Source of the DNA: Acidobacteriota bacterium
GTDB lineage: Bacteria; Acidobacteriota; Holophagae; Holophagales; Holophagaceae
NCBI GenBank assembly: GCA_016195985.1
Contig: JACPYP010000009.1
Span: 1 to 64,000 of the forward strand
Reading direction: 5' to 3'
DNA: 64,000 nt
Shown here in pieces: positions 17,814 through 27,004 of the stretch. Position 1 is the stretch's first letter; each line of letters begins with the position of its first letter. The position numbers were made by a program, and so were the translations under genes. The notes under the pieces are model-generated. The model was not told the DNA's origin, made no database searches, and worked only from the letters and a program-made list of their open reading frames with translations.

Positions 17814-19073
17814 ATGCCCGCGTCCGTCCCCGGCCCGTCCCGGTCCGGCTGGTCCACCGGCCGGAGCCTGTTGCTGGGCGTGCTGATCTTCGATCTCCTC
17901 GTGGCGGGACTGGCGGCCTGGACCCTCGTCTGGAGCCGGGGCCAGTACGTGGCCCGGGCGGAGGTCAACACCAACAACCTGGCCCAGGTGCTGGAACAGA
18001 ACGTGCTCGGCATGGTCGATCAGATCGACCTGGCCCTGCTCGCCATCAAGGACGAAGCCGAGCGGCGGAACGGGGACCGGCCCGGCCAGGATCCCGGACG
18101 CGACCCCGGCTACGGCATGGCCCCCTTCCTCCAGGCCCAGATGTCCCGCATCCCCATCCTGAGCGGCCTGCGCATCACGGATACAGACGGCATCATCCGC
18201 GCAGGCACCCAGATGACCCCGGGCCGCCCCCTGTCCGTCCAGGACCGGGACTATTTCCAGCATCTGCAGGAGCGTCCCGAAGGCGGGCTCTACATCTCCC
18301 GGCCCGCGGTGGGCCGCGTCAACGGCAAGTGGGTGGTTTTGTTCGCGCGGAGGCTGAACCACCGGGACCATCGCTTCGCCGGGGTGGTCTACGGCGTGGT
18401 CAACGTGGACACCCTCGTGCAGACCTTGTCCGAGCTGGAAGTGGGCGCCCAGGGTTCCATCTCCCTGTGGAGCAGCCGCGTCGAACTGCTGGCGCGGTTC
18501 CCCAAGTCCCCCGATTCGGAGCGCCTCATCGGAACCACCCATGTGGAAGGCGACTTCCTCGAATCGGTGCGCTCAGGCAGGCACGTGAGCCACTTCACGG
18601 GCGCCTCGCGGGTTGATGGGCATTCCCGCACCTACACCCTGCGGCGCCTGCCCAACGCCGCCTTCTACATCCTCGTGGGGCTGGCCCAGGCGGACTACCT
18701 GCAGGCCTGGCGCCGGGAAGCGGTGCTTTCTTCCGCCGCCGCGCTGGGCCTCATCACCCTCGCCACCGCCATGGCCTGGACGGCCCGCCGGGCCTGGGCC
18801 GGCCACCTGGCCTCGCAGGCCGAACGCGACCGCCTCATCGGAGAACTCACATTGGCCCTCGCCGAGGTCAAGCACCTCAAGGGCATGCTCCCCATCTGCG
18901 GCCATTGCAAGAAGATCCGCGACAGCCAAGGACGCTGGATCGACCTCGAGTCCTACATCTCCGATCACAGCGACGCCACCTTCAGCCATGGTGTGTGCCC
19001 CGATTGCGCCCGGGATCTCCGCGACGAGATGCTCGCCCGGCGAATGGAGCGCCCCCAGGATCCGGATCCCTGA
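17814..19073 (+). CDS. Cache-domain membrane sensor with Cys-rich C-terminal motif
   Basis: A 419-residue protein. A first membrane helix (about 19-42) is followed by a periplasmic double-Cache/PDC region (GLRITDTDGIIRAG, DRDYFQHL, GVVNVDTL), a second helix (about 302-322), a short coiled stretch and a C-terminal cysteine motif: ICGHCKKIRDSQGRW, then FSHGVCPDC. This C-terminal motif is common at the end of PAS or receiver proteins in anaerobic proteobacteria, and its role is not settled. No kinase, GGDEF or MCP domain is present, so signal output is unclear. Confidence 0.75.
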   Translation: MPASVPGPSRSGWSTGRSLLLGVLIFDLLVAGLAAWTLVWSRGQYVARAEVNTNNLAQVLEQNVLGMVDQIDLALLAIKDEAERRNGDRPGQDPGRDPGYGMAPFLQAQMSRIPILSGLRITDTDGIIRAGTQMTPGRPLSVQDRDYFQHLQERPEGGLYISRPAVGRVNGKWVVLFARRLNHRDHRFAGVVYGVVNVDTLVQTLSELEVGAQGSISLWSSRVELLARFPKSPDSERLIGTTHVEGDFLESVRSGRHVSHFTGASRVDGHSRTYTLRRLPNAAFYILVGLAQADYLQAWRREAVLSSAAALGLITLATAMAWTARRAWAGHLASQAERDRLIGELTLALAEVKHLKGMLPICGHCKKIRDSQGRWIDLESYISDHSDATFSHGVCPDCARDLRDEMLARRMERPQDPDP

Positions 19074-19431
19074 GCCCCTCACGTGATGGATCGCACAGGC
19101 CCGCCGCAGCCCCTCCGGCAATACTGAAACCATGACCGCCGCCGTCCCCCACCTGCCCACCCCACGGAGGCCCACTTTGGCGAAGCCTAAGCCCGCAGGG
19201 TCGGGCACAGGAGGCGCCGAATGAGGCCGCAGCAGGAGCAGAGGCTCCATGTCCACGAGCCCCAGCGAGTGGGAGGACAGCACTGCGTGCTGTCCGATAC
19301 ATGGAGGCCCACTTTGGCGAAGCCGAAGCCCGCAGGGTCGGGCACAGGATGTGCCGAATGAGGCCGCAGCAGGAGCGAAGGCCCACTTTGGCGAAGCCGA
19401 AGCCCGCAGGGTCGGGCACAGGATGTGCCCG
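19074..19431. repeat. Three copies of a 74-bp interspersed repeat plus a stem-loop
   Basis: Two nearly identical 74-bp units (19166-19239, 19303-19376) and a third, shorter one (19377 to about 19435) lie here. They share GGCCCACTTTGGCGAAGCC, the AAGCCCGCAGGGTCGGGCAC segment and GAGGCCGCAGCAGGAGC. Between units 1 and 2 is a perfect 9-bp stem with a 3-base loop (19275-19295). The third unit runs into the start of the ATPase gene and supplies its AGGA ribosome-binding site. No gene is visible in this stretch. Confidence 0.8.
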
Positions 19432-19980
19432 ATGAAGATCGCCTTCATCGGCACTCACGGCGTCGGGAAGACCACCCTCTGCTACGAGCTGGCCGCCGCC
19501 CTCAAGCGGGAGGGGGTCCATGTGGACATCGTCAAAGAGGTGGCGCGGTTGTCGCCGCTGCCCATCAACCAGAAGACCTCCCTGGAAGCCCAGACCTGGA
19601 TCTTCCTCACCCAGATGGCGGAGGAGATCCGCTCCGGCAGCCAGCACGATGTCCTCGTCTGCGACCGCAGCGTGCTGGACAACTACGCCTACATGATGCT
19701 GGCCTTCGGCCGCCAGATGCCCATCGAGCGGTTCATGCACCACTGGATGAAGAGCTACGACCTGCTCTTCAAGGTGCCCTTCAGCGGCCAGCTGGCGGCG
19801 GACGGCGTGCGCGACACGGATGCCTTCTTCGCCGAGGCGGTGGACCAGCTGGTGGACAAACTGCTGGAGGAACGCTCCCTGCCCCATGAGCGCCTGGAGC
19901 CGGGCAAGCGCCCCACTTGGATCGAGCGGGTCAAGCAAGTGGTGCTGAGCCATCCCAAGGGCCAGAAGCGGCTCATCTGA
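19432..19980 (+). CDS. P-loop ATPase/kinase-like protein (AAA family)
   Basis: A 182-residue nucleotide-binding protein. Walker A is GTHGVGKTT at residues 7-15, and a Walker B-like strand is DVLVCDRSVLDNYAYMML. The layout resembles the AAA_28/deoxynucleoside-kinase-like ATPases annotated as ATP-binding proteins; the CDRSxLDxYAY segment recalls kinases of small substrates. The start at 19432 follows AGGA by 8 bases, and that RBS lies inside a dispersed repeat. An ATG at 19423 is possible but has no RBS. The substrate cannot be assigned. Confidence 0.7.
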   Translation: MKIAFIGTHGVGKTTLCYELAAALKREGVHVDIVKEVARLSPLPINQKTSLEAQTWIFLTQMAEEIRSGSQHDVLVCDRSVLDNYAYMMLAFGRQMPIERFMHHWMKSYDLLFKVPFSGQLAADGVRDTDAFFAEAVDQLVDKLLEERSLPHERLEPGKRPTWIERVKQVVLSHPKGQKRLI

Positions 19981-20082
19981 GGCCCGGATAGACGCCGCTT
20001 CCATCGTTTGTGACCCATATCTCCTCAATACTTCTGGAGAGCCTCTTACCCCAGGTAGATCATGAAGGGGAGGGAGGCTCCC

Positions 20083-21837
20083 ATGGCCCTGATCGAGAAC
20101 CAGCTGGTGCGCGGCGGCAGCTTCATGTTCCACTCCGCGGGTTCGCTGCCGCAATTCATCGCCGAGGAGAACAGCGAAGACGCGGTGGCCATCGCTGAAG
20201 CCGCCCGGGATTTCGTGAACGGTGAAGTCCTCCCCCGCGACGAAGCCATCGACCGCCTCGATCTGGAACTCACCCGCGAGCTGCTGGCCAAGACCGGCGA
20301 TCTCGGCTTCCTGGGCATGGAGATTCCCGAAGCCTACGGCGGCCTGGACCTGGACAAGAAAACAGCCTTGCTCGTGCTTGAAGAGATGGCCAAGCAGGCC
20401 AGCTTCTCCACCAGCTACACGGCCCATACCAGCATCGGCACCATGCCCATCGTCTACTTCGGGAACCATGAGCAGAAGGCCAAGTACCTGCCCAAGCTGG
20501 CCAGCGGCGAATGGTGCGCGGCCTACGCCCTGACCGAAGCCGGCAGCGGCTCCGACGCCCTGGGCGCCAAGGCCACCGCCGTGCTGCAGGATGGCCACTG
20601 GGTGCTGAACGGCACCAAGGCCTGGATCACCAACGCGGGTTTCGCTGATGTGTTCACGGTCTTCGCCAAGATCAACGGCAGCCACCTCAGCGCCTTCATC
20701 GTCGAGAAGACGGATCCCGGCGTCAGCACCGGCGCCGAAGAAAAGAAGATGGGCATCAAGGGCAGCTCCACCCGCACCGTCATCCTGGAAAACTGCCGCA
20801 TCCCCGAAGACCGCCTGCTGGGCGGCAAGGGCAAGGGCGCCCGCATCGCCCTGGGCATCCTCAACGTGGGCCGCTTCAAACTGGGCGCCAGCTCCGTGGG
20901 CGCGGGCAAGCGCGTGCTGGACTACACCCTCAAATACGCCGGGGAGCGCACCCAGTTCGGCAAGCCGCTCACGGCCTTCGGCCTCATCCAGCAGAAGCTG
21001 GCCAACATGGCCGTGCGCATCTTCGTGGGCGAGAGCATGAGCTTCCGCACCATCGGCTACCTGGACGAGGCCCTGGCCAATACCAGCTGGGAAAGCGAAA
21101 CTGGCGGCGCCGACAAGATGAAGGCCATCGACGAGTACGCCGTGGAAGCCTCCATGTCCAAGGTCTGGGGCAGCGAGGCCCTCTTCGCCACCGCCGATGA
21201 CGCCGTGCAGACCTTCGGCGGCGCGGGTTTCAGCGCCGAATACCCGGCCGAGAAGATCTACCGCGACTGCCGCATCAACCGCATTTTCGAAGGCACCAAC
21301 GAAATCAACCGCATGCTTGTGGCCGGCACCTTCCTGAAGCGCTGCAGCGGCATCGACGGCCTGCCCCTGGCCGAGCGCGCCGCGGCTCCGCAGGAACTGC
21401 CCCAGGACGAACTGCTCCGCGTGGTGGCCCTCTCCAAGGCCCGCGCCCTCAAGGTGATCGCCCGCGCCCAGGCCGAGCATGGGCCCAAGATCCTGGAAAA
21501 CCAGGAGGCCGCCGCCCACATCAGCAACCTGTTGATTGAAATCTACGCCATGGAGTCCGCGGCTGTCCGCGCGCAAAAGCTGGCCGCCGCCAGCCATCGC
21601 TGGGCCGGCCTGGCCCGGGACCTGGCCATGGTCTACGCGCAGGAAGCATGGAACCGCGTGCAGTCCGAAGCCCGGATGCTGGCGGGCGAGCTGGCCGAAG
21701 GGGAGGTCCTCGAAACCTTGATGGCCGGCCTTCTGGCCATGCAGGCCCCCGCCCCGGCGCCCATGTCCGTCCTGCGGCACCGCATCGCGCAAGTCTTGGT
21801 GGAACAGGGGCGCTATCCGCTGGCCGCAGGGAACTGA
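20083..21837 (+). CDS. Long-chain-type acyl-CoA dehydrogenase
   Basis: A 584-residue FAD-dependent acyl-CoA dehydrogenase with the extra C-terminal domain seen in ACAD9/VLCAD-like and many acidobacterial enzymes. The FAD/substrate motif YALTEAGSGSDA and WITNAG are present, as are GIKGSSTRTVILENC, YAGERTQFGKPLTAFG and CRINRIFEGTNEINRM; the catalytic glutamate should lie in the EGTNEINR region. It performs the first step of beta-oxidation. The start at 20083 has GGGAGGGAGG 5 bases upstream. A broken paralogue lies at 25296-26937. Electron-transfer flavoprotein genes are not in this window. Confidence 0.93.
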   Translation: MALIENQLVRGGSFMFHSAGSLPQFIAEENSEDAVAIAEAARDFVNGEVLPRDEAIDRLDLELTRELLAKTGDLGFLGMEIPEAYGGLDLDKKTALLVLEEMAKQASFSTSYTAHTSIGTMPIVYFGNHEQKAKYLPKLASGEWCAAYALTEAGSGSDALGAKATAVLQDGHWVLNGTKAWITNAGFADVFTVFAKINGSHLSAFIVEKTDPGVSTGAEEKKMGIKGSSTRTVILENCRIPEDRLLGGKGKGARIALGILNVGRFKLGASSVGAGKRVLDYTLKYAGERTQFGKPLTAFGLIQQKLANMAVRIFVGESMSFRTIGYLDEALANTSWESETGGADKMKAIDEYAVEASMSKVWGSEALFATADDAVQTFGGAGFSAEYPAEKIYRDCRINRIFEGTNEINRMLVAGTFLKRCSGIDGLPLAERAAAPQELPQDELLRVVALSKARALKVIARAQAEHGPKILENQEAAAHISNLLIEIYAMESAAVRAQKLAAASHRWAGLARDLAMVYAQEAWNRVQSEARMLAGELAEGEVLETLMAGLLAMQAPAPAPMSVLRHRIAQVLVEQGRYPLAAGN

Positions 21838-21903
21838 CACAGCTCTTCAGAACTAAGCCTGCTGGGCATGATCCGCCGATACGGGCCGGGTGGAGATCCG
21901 CCC

Positions 21904-22425
21904 ATGATGATCCGGCCCCAGCCCACCCAGAACGAACGGGTTCTGGGCGAAGATGATTTCATCGTTTCCAAGACCGACCTGAAGGGCGTCATCACCTACG
22001 GGAACCGCATCTTCATCGAGATATCAGGCTATTCCGAACCGGAGCTGCTGGGCTCGCCCCACAGCATCCTGCGGCATCCCGACATGCCCCGGGCCATCTT
22101 CAAGCTGCTCTGGGACACCATCCAGGCCAAGGGCGAGATCTGCGCCTACGTGAAGAACCTCGCCAAGGACGGGAGCTTCTACTGGGTGTTCGCGAACATC
22201 ACGCCCTCTTTCGACCGCCACGGCAACCTCATCGGGTACTACTCCGTCCGGAGGAAGCCCCGGCCCGAGGCCGTCCAGACCATGGCCGGGCTCTACCGGG
22301 CCATGTTGGAAGCGGAGCGCCTGGCGGGCGATGGCCAGGCCGGCATGAAGGCCTCCACCGCCCTCCTCCACCAGACCCTCGCGCAGAAGGACATGAGCTA
22401 TGAAGAATTTGTCTTTGGGCTCTAA
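21904..22425 (+). CDS. PAS-domain redox/energy sensor (Aer/CetB-like)
   Basis: A 173-residue protein that is almost entirely one PAS domain of the Aer type: [25 protein letters not shown], then [42 protein letters not shown] and GYYSVRRKP. In Aer-like proteins this domain binds FAD and reports electron-transport state. There is no membrane segment or signalling domain. The gene overlaps the next one, an MCP, by 26 bases. Together they look like the bipartite CetB/CetA energy-taxis system known from Campylobacter. The start was chosen at the ATG after GGAG. Confidence 0.85.
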   Translation: MMIRPQPTQNERVLGEDDFIVSKTDLKGVITYGNRIFIEISGYSEPELLGSPHSILRHPDMPRAIFKLLWDTIQAKGEICAYVKNLAKDGSFYWVFANITPSFDRHGNLIGYYSVRRKPRPEAVQTMAGLYRAMLEAERLAGDGQAGMKASTALLHQTLAQKDMSYEEFVFGL

Positions 22426-23857
22426 GGTCCGCTACCTGCAAGGCGCTGCCCTGGGTTTGTTCCTGATCTTCGGCTACCTGGTTTCCGGACCGGAGAAACC
22501 CTCCACCCTCGCCTGGGCCCTCTTCGGCCTGACCACCCTGGTCCTGATCCTCCTGCTGTACACCGTGCACCGCATCCTCGTGGGCATCAAAAACCTCACC
22601 GCCACCATCCGGAAAGCGGCCAACGGCGACCTGGACCAGCGCATCACCCGGATCAAGCGGGGCGCCGCCACAGGAGGGGCCGCCTGGGCCGTGAACGACC
22701 TCCTGGACCAGCAGGAGGCCTTCTTCCGCGAAGTCTTCTCCGCCTTCGAGCACGCCAGCCAGGGCAAGACCTTCCGGCTGGCCATGGATCAAGGCCTCCA
22801 CGGCGCCTTCAAGGACGCCATGACCCGGGTGAACGTATCCGTGGAAAGCCTGGGCAAGGTGCAGCAGATGGCCATCAAGGAGAAGCTCATCGCCCGCATC
22901 ACGAACCTCAACTCCGGCAACCTCATCGGAAACCTGCAGTCCATCCAGGAATACCTGATGAACATGACGCAGGAGCTGGGCATCGTGGGCCAGATATCCA
23001 AGGAGACCGCCCAGGAGGCCGAGGCCAGCCGCGCCACCATCGAAAGTCTGGTGGCGGATCTCAACCGCATGGCCGAGATGATCGCCCGGACCAATGCCCA
23101 GACCGCCCTGCTCCATCAGAAGGGCGAAGAGATCAACCAAGTCGTCCAGGTCATCACCGACGTGGCGGACCGCACCAACCTGCTGGCCCTGAACGCGGCC
23201 ATCGAAGCGGCCCATGCCGGAGAAGCGGGCAAGGGCTTCGCGGTCGTGGCCGAGGAAGTGCGCACCCTTTCCGAGAACACCAAGGACGCGGCGGCCTCCA
23301 TCGCCGCCACCATCGAATCCTTCGGCGAAGCCACCAGCCGCATGATCGGCGATTCGGAGCAGGTGAAGGAAATCGCCGAGGGCAGCCGGAGCGCCGTCAT
23401 CGATTTCCGCGCCCAGGTGCTGAAATTCGCCGATTCCGCCGAAACCTCCCTCGCCCAGGTCAGCAAAGCCCAGGATTTCAGCTTCGCCTCCCTGGTGAAG
23501 GTGGACCACTTCCTCTACAAGCAGAACGGCTACCGGGTGCTGCACCAGGGCGCCAATTCCCCGGAGGCCCGCGCCGTCCAGACCACCCACCTGACCTGCC
23601 GGCTGGGCGTCTGGTACCACGAAGGACAAGGCGCCGAATCGTTTTCACACACCGCCTCGTTCGACCGCCTGGAGGCGCCCCACGCCAGCGTCCACCAGAA
23701 CGTCCAGGAGGCCGTCAGCCTGCTGGGCACCCATTGGGACAGGGATGAGGCCATCCAGGAACAGATCTTCGGCCGCTTCGAGGCCGCCGAACAGGCCAGC
23801 GAAGAGGTGGTGCAGGTCATCGACCGCATGGTCGAAGAGCGGCACAGAAGGGCCTGA
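22400..23857 (+). CDS. Methyl-accepting chemotaxis protein with C-terminal CZB domain
   Basis: A 485-residue transducer. Two close membrane helices (about 12-28 and 36-54) leave almost no periplasmic part, so sensing must be cytoplasmic or through a partner. A HAMP-like region follows, then a coiled-coil signalling domain with hairpin tip [19 protein letters not shown]-type sequence ([15 protein letters not shown]). The C-terminus is a zinc-binding CZB domain: [17 protein letters not shown] and PHASVHQ give the His, Cys, His-x3-His ligand set. CZB domains in TlpD-like receptors and DgcZ sense zinc or oxidants. It overlaps the PAS gene and probably signals for it. Confidence 0.9.
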   Translation: MKNLSLGSKVRYLQGAALGLFLIFGYLVSGPEKPSTLAWALFGLTTLVLILLLYTVHRILVGIKNLTATIRKAANGDLDQRITRIKRGAATGGAAWAVNDLLDQQEAFFREVFSAFEHASQGKTFRLAMDQGLHGAFKDAMTRVNVSVESLGKVQQMAIKEKLIARITNLNSGNLIGNLQSIQEYLMNMTQELGIVGQISKETAQEAEASRATIESLVADLNRMAEMIARTNAQTALLHQKGEEINQVVQVITDVADRTNLLALNAAIEAAHAGEAGKGFAVVAEEVRTLSENTKDAAASIAATIESFGEATSRMIGDSEQVKEIAEGSRSAVIDFRAQVLKFADSAETSLAQVSKAQDFSFASLVKVDHFLYKQNGYRVLHQGANSPEARAVQTTHLTCRLGVWYHEGQGAESFSHTASFDRLEAPHASVHQNVQEAVSLLGTHWDRDEAIQEQIFGRFEAAEQASEEVVQVIDRMVEERHRRA

Positions 23858-23886
23858 TCCCGTTTCGCCTGCAATCGTAAAAGATC

Positions 23887-24075
23887 CACCACAGAGGCAC
23901 GGAGCATGGGCACTTCGCAGGCGCCAGGCTCGGATGCCCTGAGGAGGATCCGGACCTGGCGCCTGCGAAGGCTCCCGGCTTGGCCGGAAGCGGCCTCCGG
24001 CCTGCCCATGACGGAGAAACACGGAGGCCTCCGTACCATCTCCGTGGGCTCTGTGTCTCGGTGGTGGGTCTCTAT
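23887..24075. repeat. CCACCAC/GGAG interspersed inverted repeat, copy 1
   Basis: An element with outer arms of the CCACCACAGAGGCACGGAG type at its left end and a matching CTCTGTGTCTCGGTGGTGG at its right. Inside is a perfect 16-bp stem, CTTCGCAGGCGCCAGG (23913-23928) with its complement at 23955-23970. Similar outer arms recur at 42879-42966 and 50765-50870. It sits between the MCP gene and the convergent ubiE gene and could act as a bidirectional terminator or a REP-like element. Confidence 0.6.
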
Positions 24076-24098
24076 GGTTGATGGCGATCTGGTATGAG

Positions 24099-24791
24099 CT
24101 ATTTCACGGCCCTGTGCAGGGCGGCGATGCCCCCCGTAAGGTTCGTCCAGCGGACCTCGCGGAAGCCGGCCCCCTCCAGTTCCGCGGCCAGGGCCCGCTG
24201 ATGGGGAAAGGCGCGGATGCTCTCCGGCAGATAGGTGTAGGCCGAGGCATCCCCGCTGATCCAGGCGCCGATCCTGGGCAGCACCCGCAGGCTGTACCAA
24301 TCGTAGAGGGCCTTTAGGCCAGGAATCACCGGCGTGCTGAACTCAAGGATGGTGAGCCGGCCCCCGGGCCGCAGCACCCGGAGGAATTCCGCGTAGGCGC
24401 GGGCCCGGTTCTCCACGTTGCGAATGCCGTAGCAGATGGTGATGCCGTCAAAACTGGCATCGCGGAACGGCAGGCACTGGGCGTCGGCATCGCTGGAGGC
24501 CCAGATGAGCTTGCTGAGCCCCTTCCGCGCGAACTTGGCCGGCCCCAGGCGCAGCATGGCATGGGTGAAATCGGTGCTGACCACTTCGGCGCCCCGCCGG
24601 GCCAGGGCCAGGCTGGAATCCCCCGTGCCCGCCGCCACGTCCAGAAATCGCTTGCCTGGCCCGGCGCCGCTGGCCCTCGCCATGCGCCACCACCACCAGA
24701 AATCCACTCCCCCCGAAAGGACGTGGTTCAGAACGTCGTACTTGCCGGCGATGGCCGAAAACATCTGCTGCACTTGCCTGCCTTCCGGCAT
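24099..24791 (-). CDS. ubiE: Demethylmenaquinone methyltransferase (UbiE/MenG family)
   Basis: A 230-residue SAM-dependent methyltransferase of the UbiE/COQ5 family, expected to methylate demethylmenaquinone in the last step of menaquinone synthesis. It has the family opening VQQMFSAIAGKYDVLNHVLSGG, the SAM motif FLDVAAGTGDSSLALA, a central ITICYGIRNVENR and the C-terminal FPHQRALAAELEGAGF and NLTGGIAALHRA. The ATG at 24791 follows GGGAGG. Open frame upstream runs through the tandem repeat array and is not part of the protein. No other men genes are nearby. Confidence 0.92.
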   Translation of the reverse strand: MPEGRQVQQMFSAIAGKYDVLNHVLSGGVDFWWWWRMARASGAGPGKRFLDVAAGTGDSSLALARRGAEVVSTDFTHAMLRLGPAKFARKGLSKLIWASSDADAQCLPFRDASFDGITICYGIRNVENRARAYAEFLRVLRPGGRLTILEFSTPVIPGLKALYDWYSLRVLPRIGAWISGDASAYTYLPESIRAFPHQRALAAELEGAGFREVRWTNLTGGIAALHRAVK

Positions 24792-25295
24792 CCAACCTCC
24801 CGAACCTTCCACCCACCATGCTCCCGCGGGACGCCTGATGTTTAACCCCAAGTATGACTGGTGCTGCCCGGGGGCGTAGGCCGCGGGCCGGTCCCCCGGA
24901 CAGCAAAGTCCGGGGCGGGCTCCGCCCGCACAGGACGCGGGGGCTCCGGGGGCGTAGGCCGCAGGCCGGTCCCCCGGACAGCCAAAGTCCAGGGCGGGCT
25001 CCGCCCGCACAGGACGCGGGGGCTCCGGGGGTGTAGGCCGCAGGCCGATCCCCCGGACAGCCAAAGTCCAGGGTGGGCTCCGCCCGCACAGGACGCGGGG
25101 GCTCCGGGGGTGTAGGCCGCAGGCCGATCCCCCGGACAGCCAAAGTCCAGGGTGGGCTCCGCCCGCACAGGACGCGGGGGCTCCGGGGGTGTAGGCCGCA
25201 GGCCGGTCCCCCGGACAGCACTGACCAGAGGTAGAGGCTAGCCAAAGGGACCAAGGCCTTGCATCGTGAACCCAACCCCAATCCGGAGGATCGAG
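24792..25295. repeat. Tandem array of 79-bp units
   Basis: Between ubiE and the second acyl-CoA dehydrogenase lies an array of four full units and a partial fifth. Unit starts are 24873, 24951, 25030, 25109 and 25188, with the array ending near 25220; the period is 79 bp, 78 in the first unit. Units are nearly identical and each contains the hairpin GCGGGC-TCC-GCCCGC. There are no unique spacers between copies. The flanks (24792-24872 and 25221-25295) hold only the two genes' leaders, including GGAGGA before 25296. Confidence 0.9.
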
Positions 25296-26937
25296 ATGAA
25301 CACCACTGCTGCTGAGGCAGTCAAGGGAGGCAGTTTCCTGCTGACGCCCATCGGGGCCTTGCCCCAGTTCACGCCGGAGGAATTCGGCGACGAGGCCAAG
25401 GAATTCGCCCGGGCCGCCAAGGATTTCATCCAGGGCGAGGTGCTGCCCCGGGACGAGGAGATCGACAAGCTCAACCTGCCCCTCACCGTAGAGCTCATGA
25501 AAAAGGCCGGCGAGCTGGGCCTGCTGGGCCTCGAAGTGCCCGAGGCCTACGAGGGCATGGATGTGGACAAGCGCACGGCCATGTTGGTGCTGGAGGAGAT
25601 GAGCAAGCAGGGCAGCTTCGCCGTGAGCTACAGCGCCAACACCGGCATCGGCACCCTGCCCATCGTCTACTTCGGCACCGAGGCCCAGAAGCAGGCCTAC
25701 CTGCCCAAGCTGGCCACGGGCGAGTGGCTGGCCCGCCAAGGTGGACGGCCAGCAGTTCAGCGCCTTCATCGTGGAGAAGATCGACCCGGGCATCAGCACT
25801 GGCGCCGAAGAAAAGAAACTGGGCATCAAGGGCAGCTCCACCCGCACCGTGATCCTCGAGAACTGCCGCATCCCCAAGGACCGCCTCCTGGGCGAGATCG
25901 GCAAGGGGCACAAGATCGCCTTCGGCATCCTCAACATCGGCCGCTTCAAGCTGGGCGTGGGCAGCCAGGGCGGCATGAAGCGGGTTCTCGAATACAGCAT
26001 CCGCTACACCACCGAGCGCCAGCAGTTCGGCAAGGCCATCAACAGCTTCGGCATGATCCAGCAGAAGCTGGCGGACATGGCCACCAAGATCTTCGTGTGC
26101 GAGGCCCTGAACTTCCGCACCGTGGGCTACATCGACGAGGCCCTCCAGCGGACCAGCTGGGACAGCCCCACGGCCGGCGCCGACAAGATGGCCGCCATCG
26201 ACGAGTACACCATCGAGTGCAGCATCTCCAAGGTGTGGGCCAGCGAGGCGCTCTTCTTCGTGGCCGACGAGGCCGTGCAGTCCTACGGAGGCTACGGCTT
26301 CAGCGCCGAGTACCCGCCCGAGAAGGCCCTGCGCGACTGCCGCATCAACCGCATTTTCGAGGGCACCAACGAGATCAACCGCCTGCTCATCGCCGGCACC
26401 CTGCTGAAGCGCGCCATGAAGGGCGATCTGCCCCTCATGCAGTTCGGCCAGCAGGTGGCCAAGGAGATCTCCAACCCCGTGAGGGCCGACAGCTTCACGG
26501 GCCCCCTGGCCCGCCTCAAGCATGGCGTGGAGCTGAGCAAGCGCCAGTGCATGCTGGCTGCGGGCCTGGCCGTGCAGGTGCTGGGCCAGAAGCTGGTGGA
26601 CAACCAGGAGGTCATGGCCCGCATGAGCAACATGCTCATGGAGATCTACGCCATGGAAAGCGCGGTCGTGCGCGCGGAGCGCATGGTGGAATCGGGACAC
26701 CGCTGGGCCGCCATCGCCCGCGACATGACCGAGCTCTACGTGAATGAAAGCTGGCACAAGGTCCACGGCGACGCGCGCATGCTCTGCGCCGACGTGGTGG
26801 AAGGCGAGGCCCTCCGCCACGCCCTGGCCGGCGTGAAGGCCTTCGCCGAATTCCACCCCACCAGCAGCGCCCGCCTGCGGGGCCGCATCGCCAGCGAACT
26901 GATCCAGAAGGGGACCTATCCCATCGAAGTGTTCTGA
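25296..26937 (+). pseudogene. Acyl-CoA dehydrogenase broken by an internal deletion
   Basis: Paralogue of the intact gene at 20083. It starts well (GGAGGA then ATG at 25296, KGGSFLLTPIGALPQF) and matches as far as YLPKLATGEWLA near 25729. It then jumps to DGQQFSAFIVEKIDPG in another frame and continues to a normal end at 26937. Relative to its paralogue about 143 bp is missing; 143 is not a multiple of three, so the frame is lost. The missing part holds the YALTEAGSGSDA and WITNAG motifs that bind FAD and substrate. Either the gene is dead or the assembly lost a segment here. Confidence 0.85.
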
Positions 26938-26956
26938 ACCGCGTGCACCATGATGA

Positions 26957-26980
26957 GAGGGGCCCCGGCTGGGGCCCCTC
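26957..26980. terminator. Bidirectional GC-rich hairpin terminator
   Basis: A perfect 10-bp stem, GAGGGGCCCC with GGGGCCCCTC and a GGCT loop, followed on the plus strand by TCCTTTC. It lies between the convergent acyl-CoA dehydrogenase and FecR-like genes and could end both. Confidence 0.75.
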
Positions 26981-27004
26981 TCCTTTCACGCGGCGGTTCT
27001 TTCC

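Noticed and set aside
18982-21840. Very long minus-strand open frame opposite the ATPase and acyl-CoA dehydrogenase genes
   Set aside because: It is antisense to two well-recognised genes; the long frame is a by-product of high GC and shows no domain.
24873-25220. Possible CRISPR array
   Set aside because: The units are contiguous 79-bp tandem copies without unique spacers, and no cas gene is nearby.
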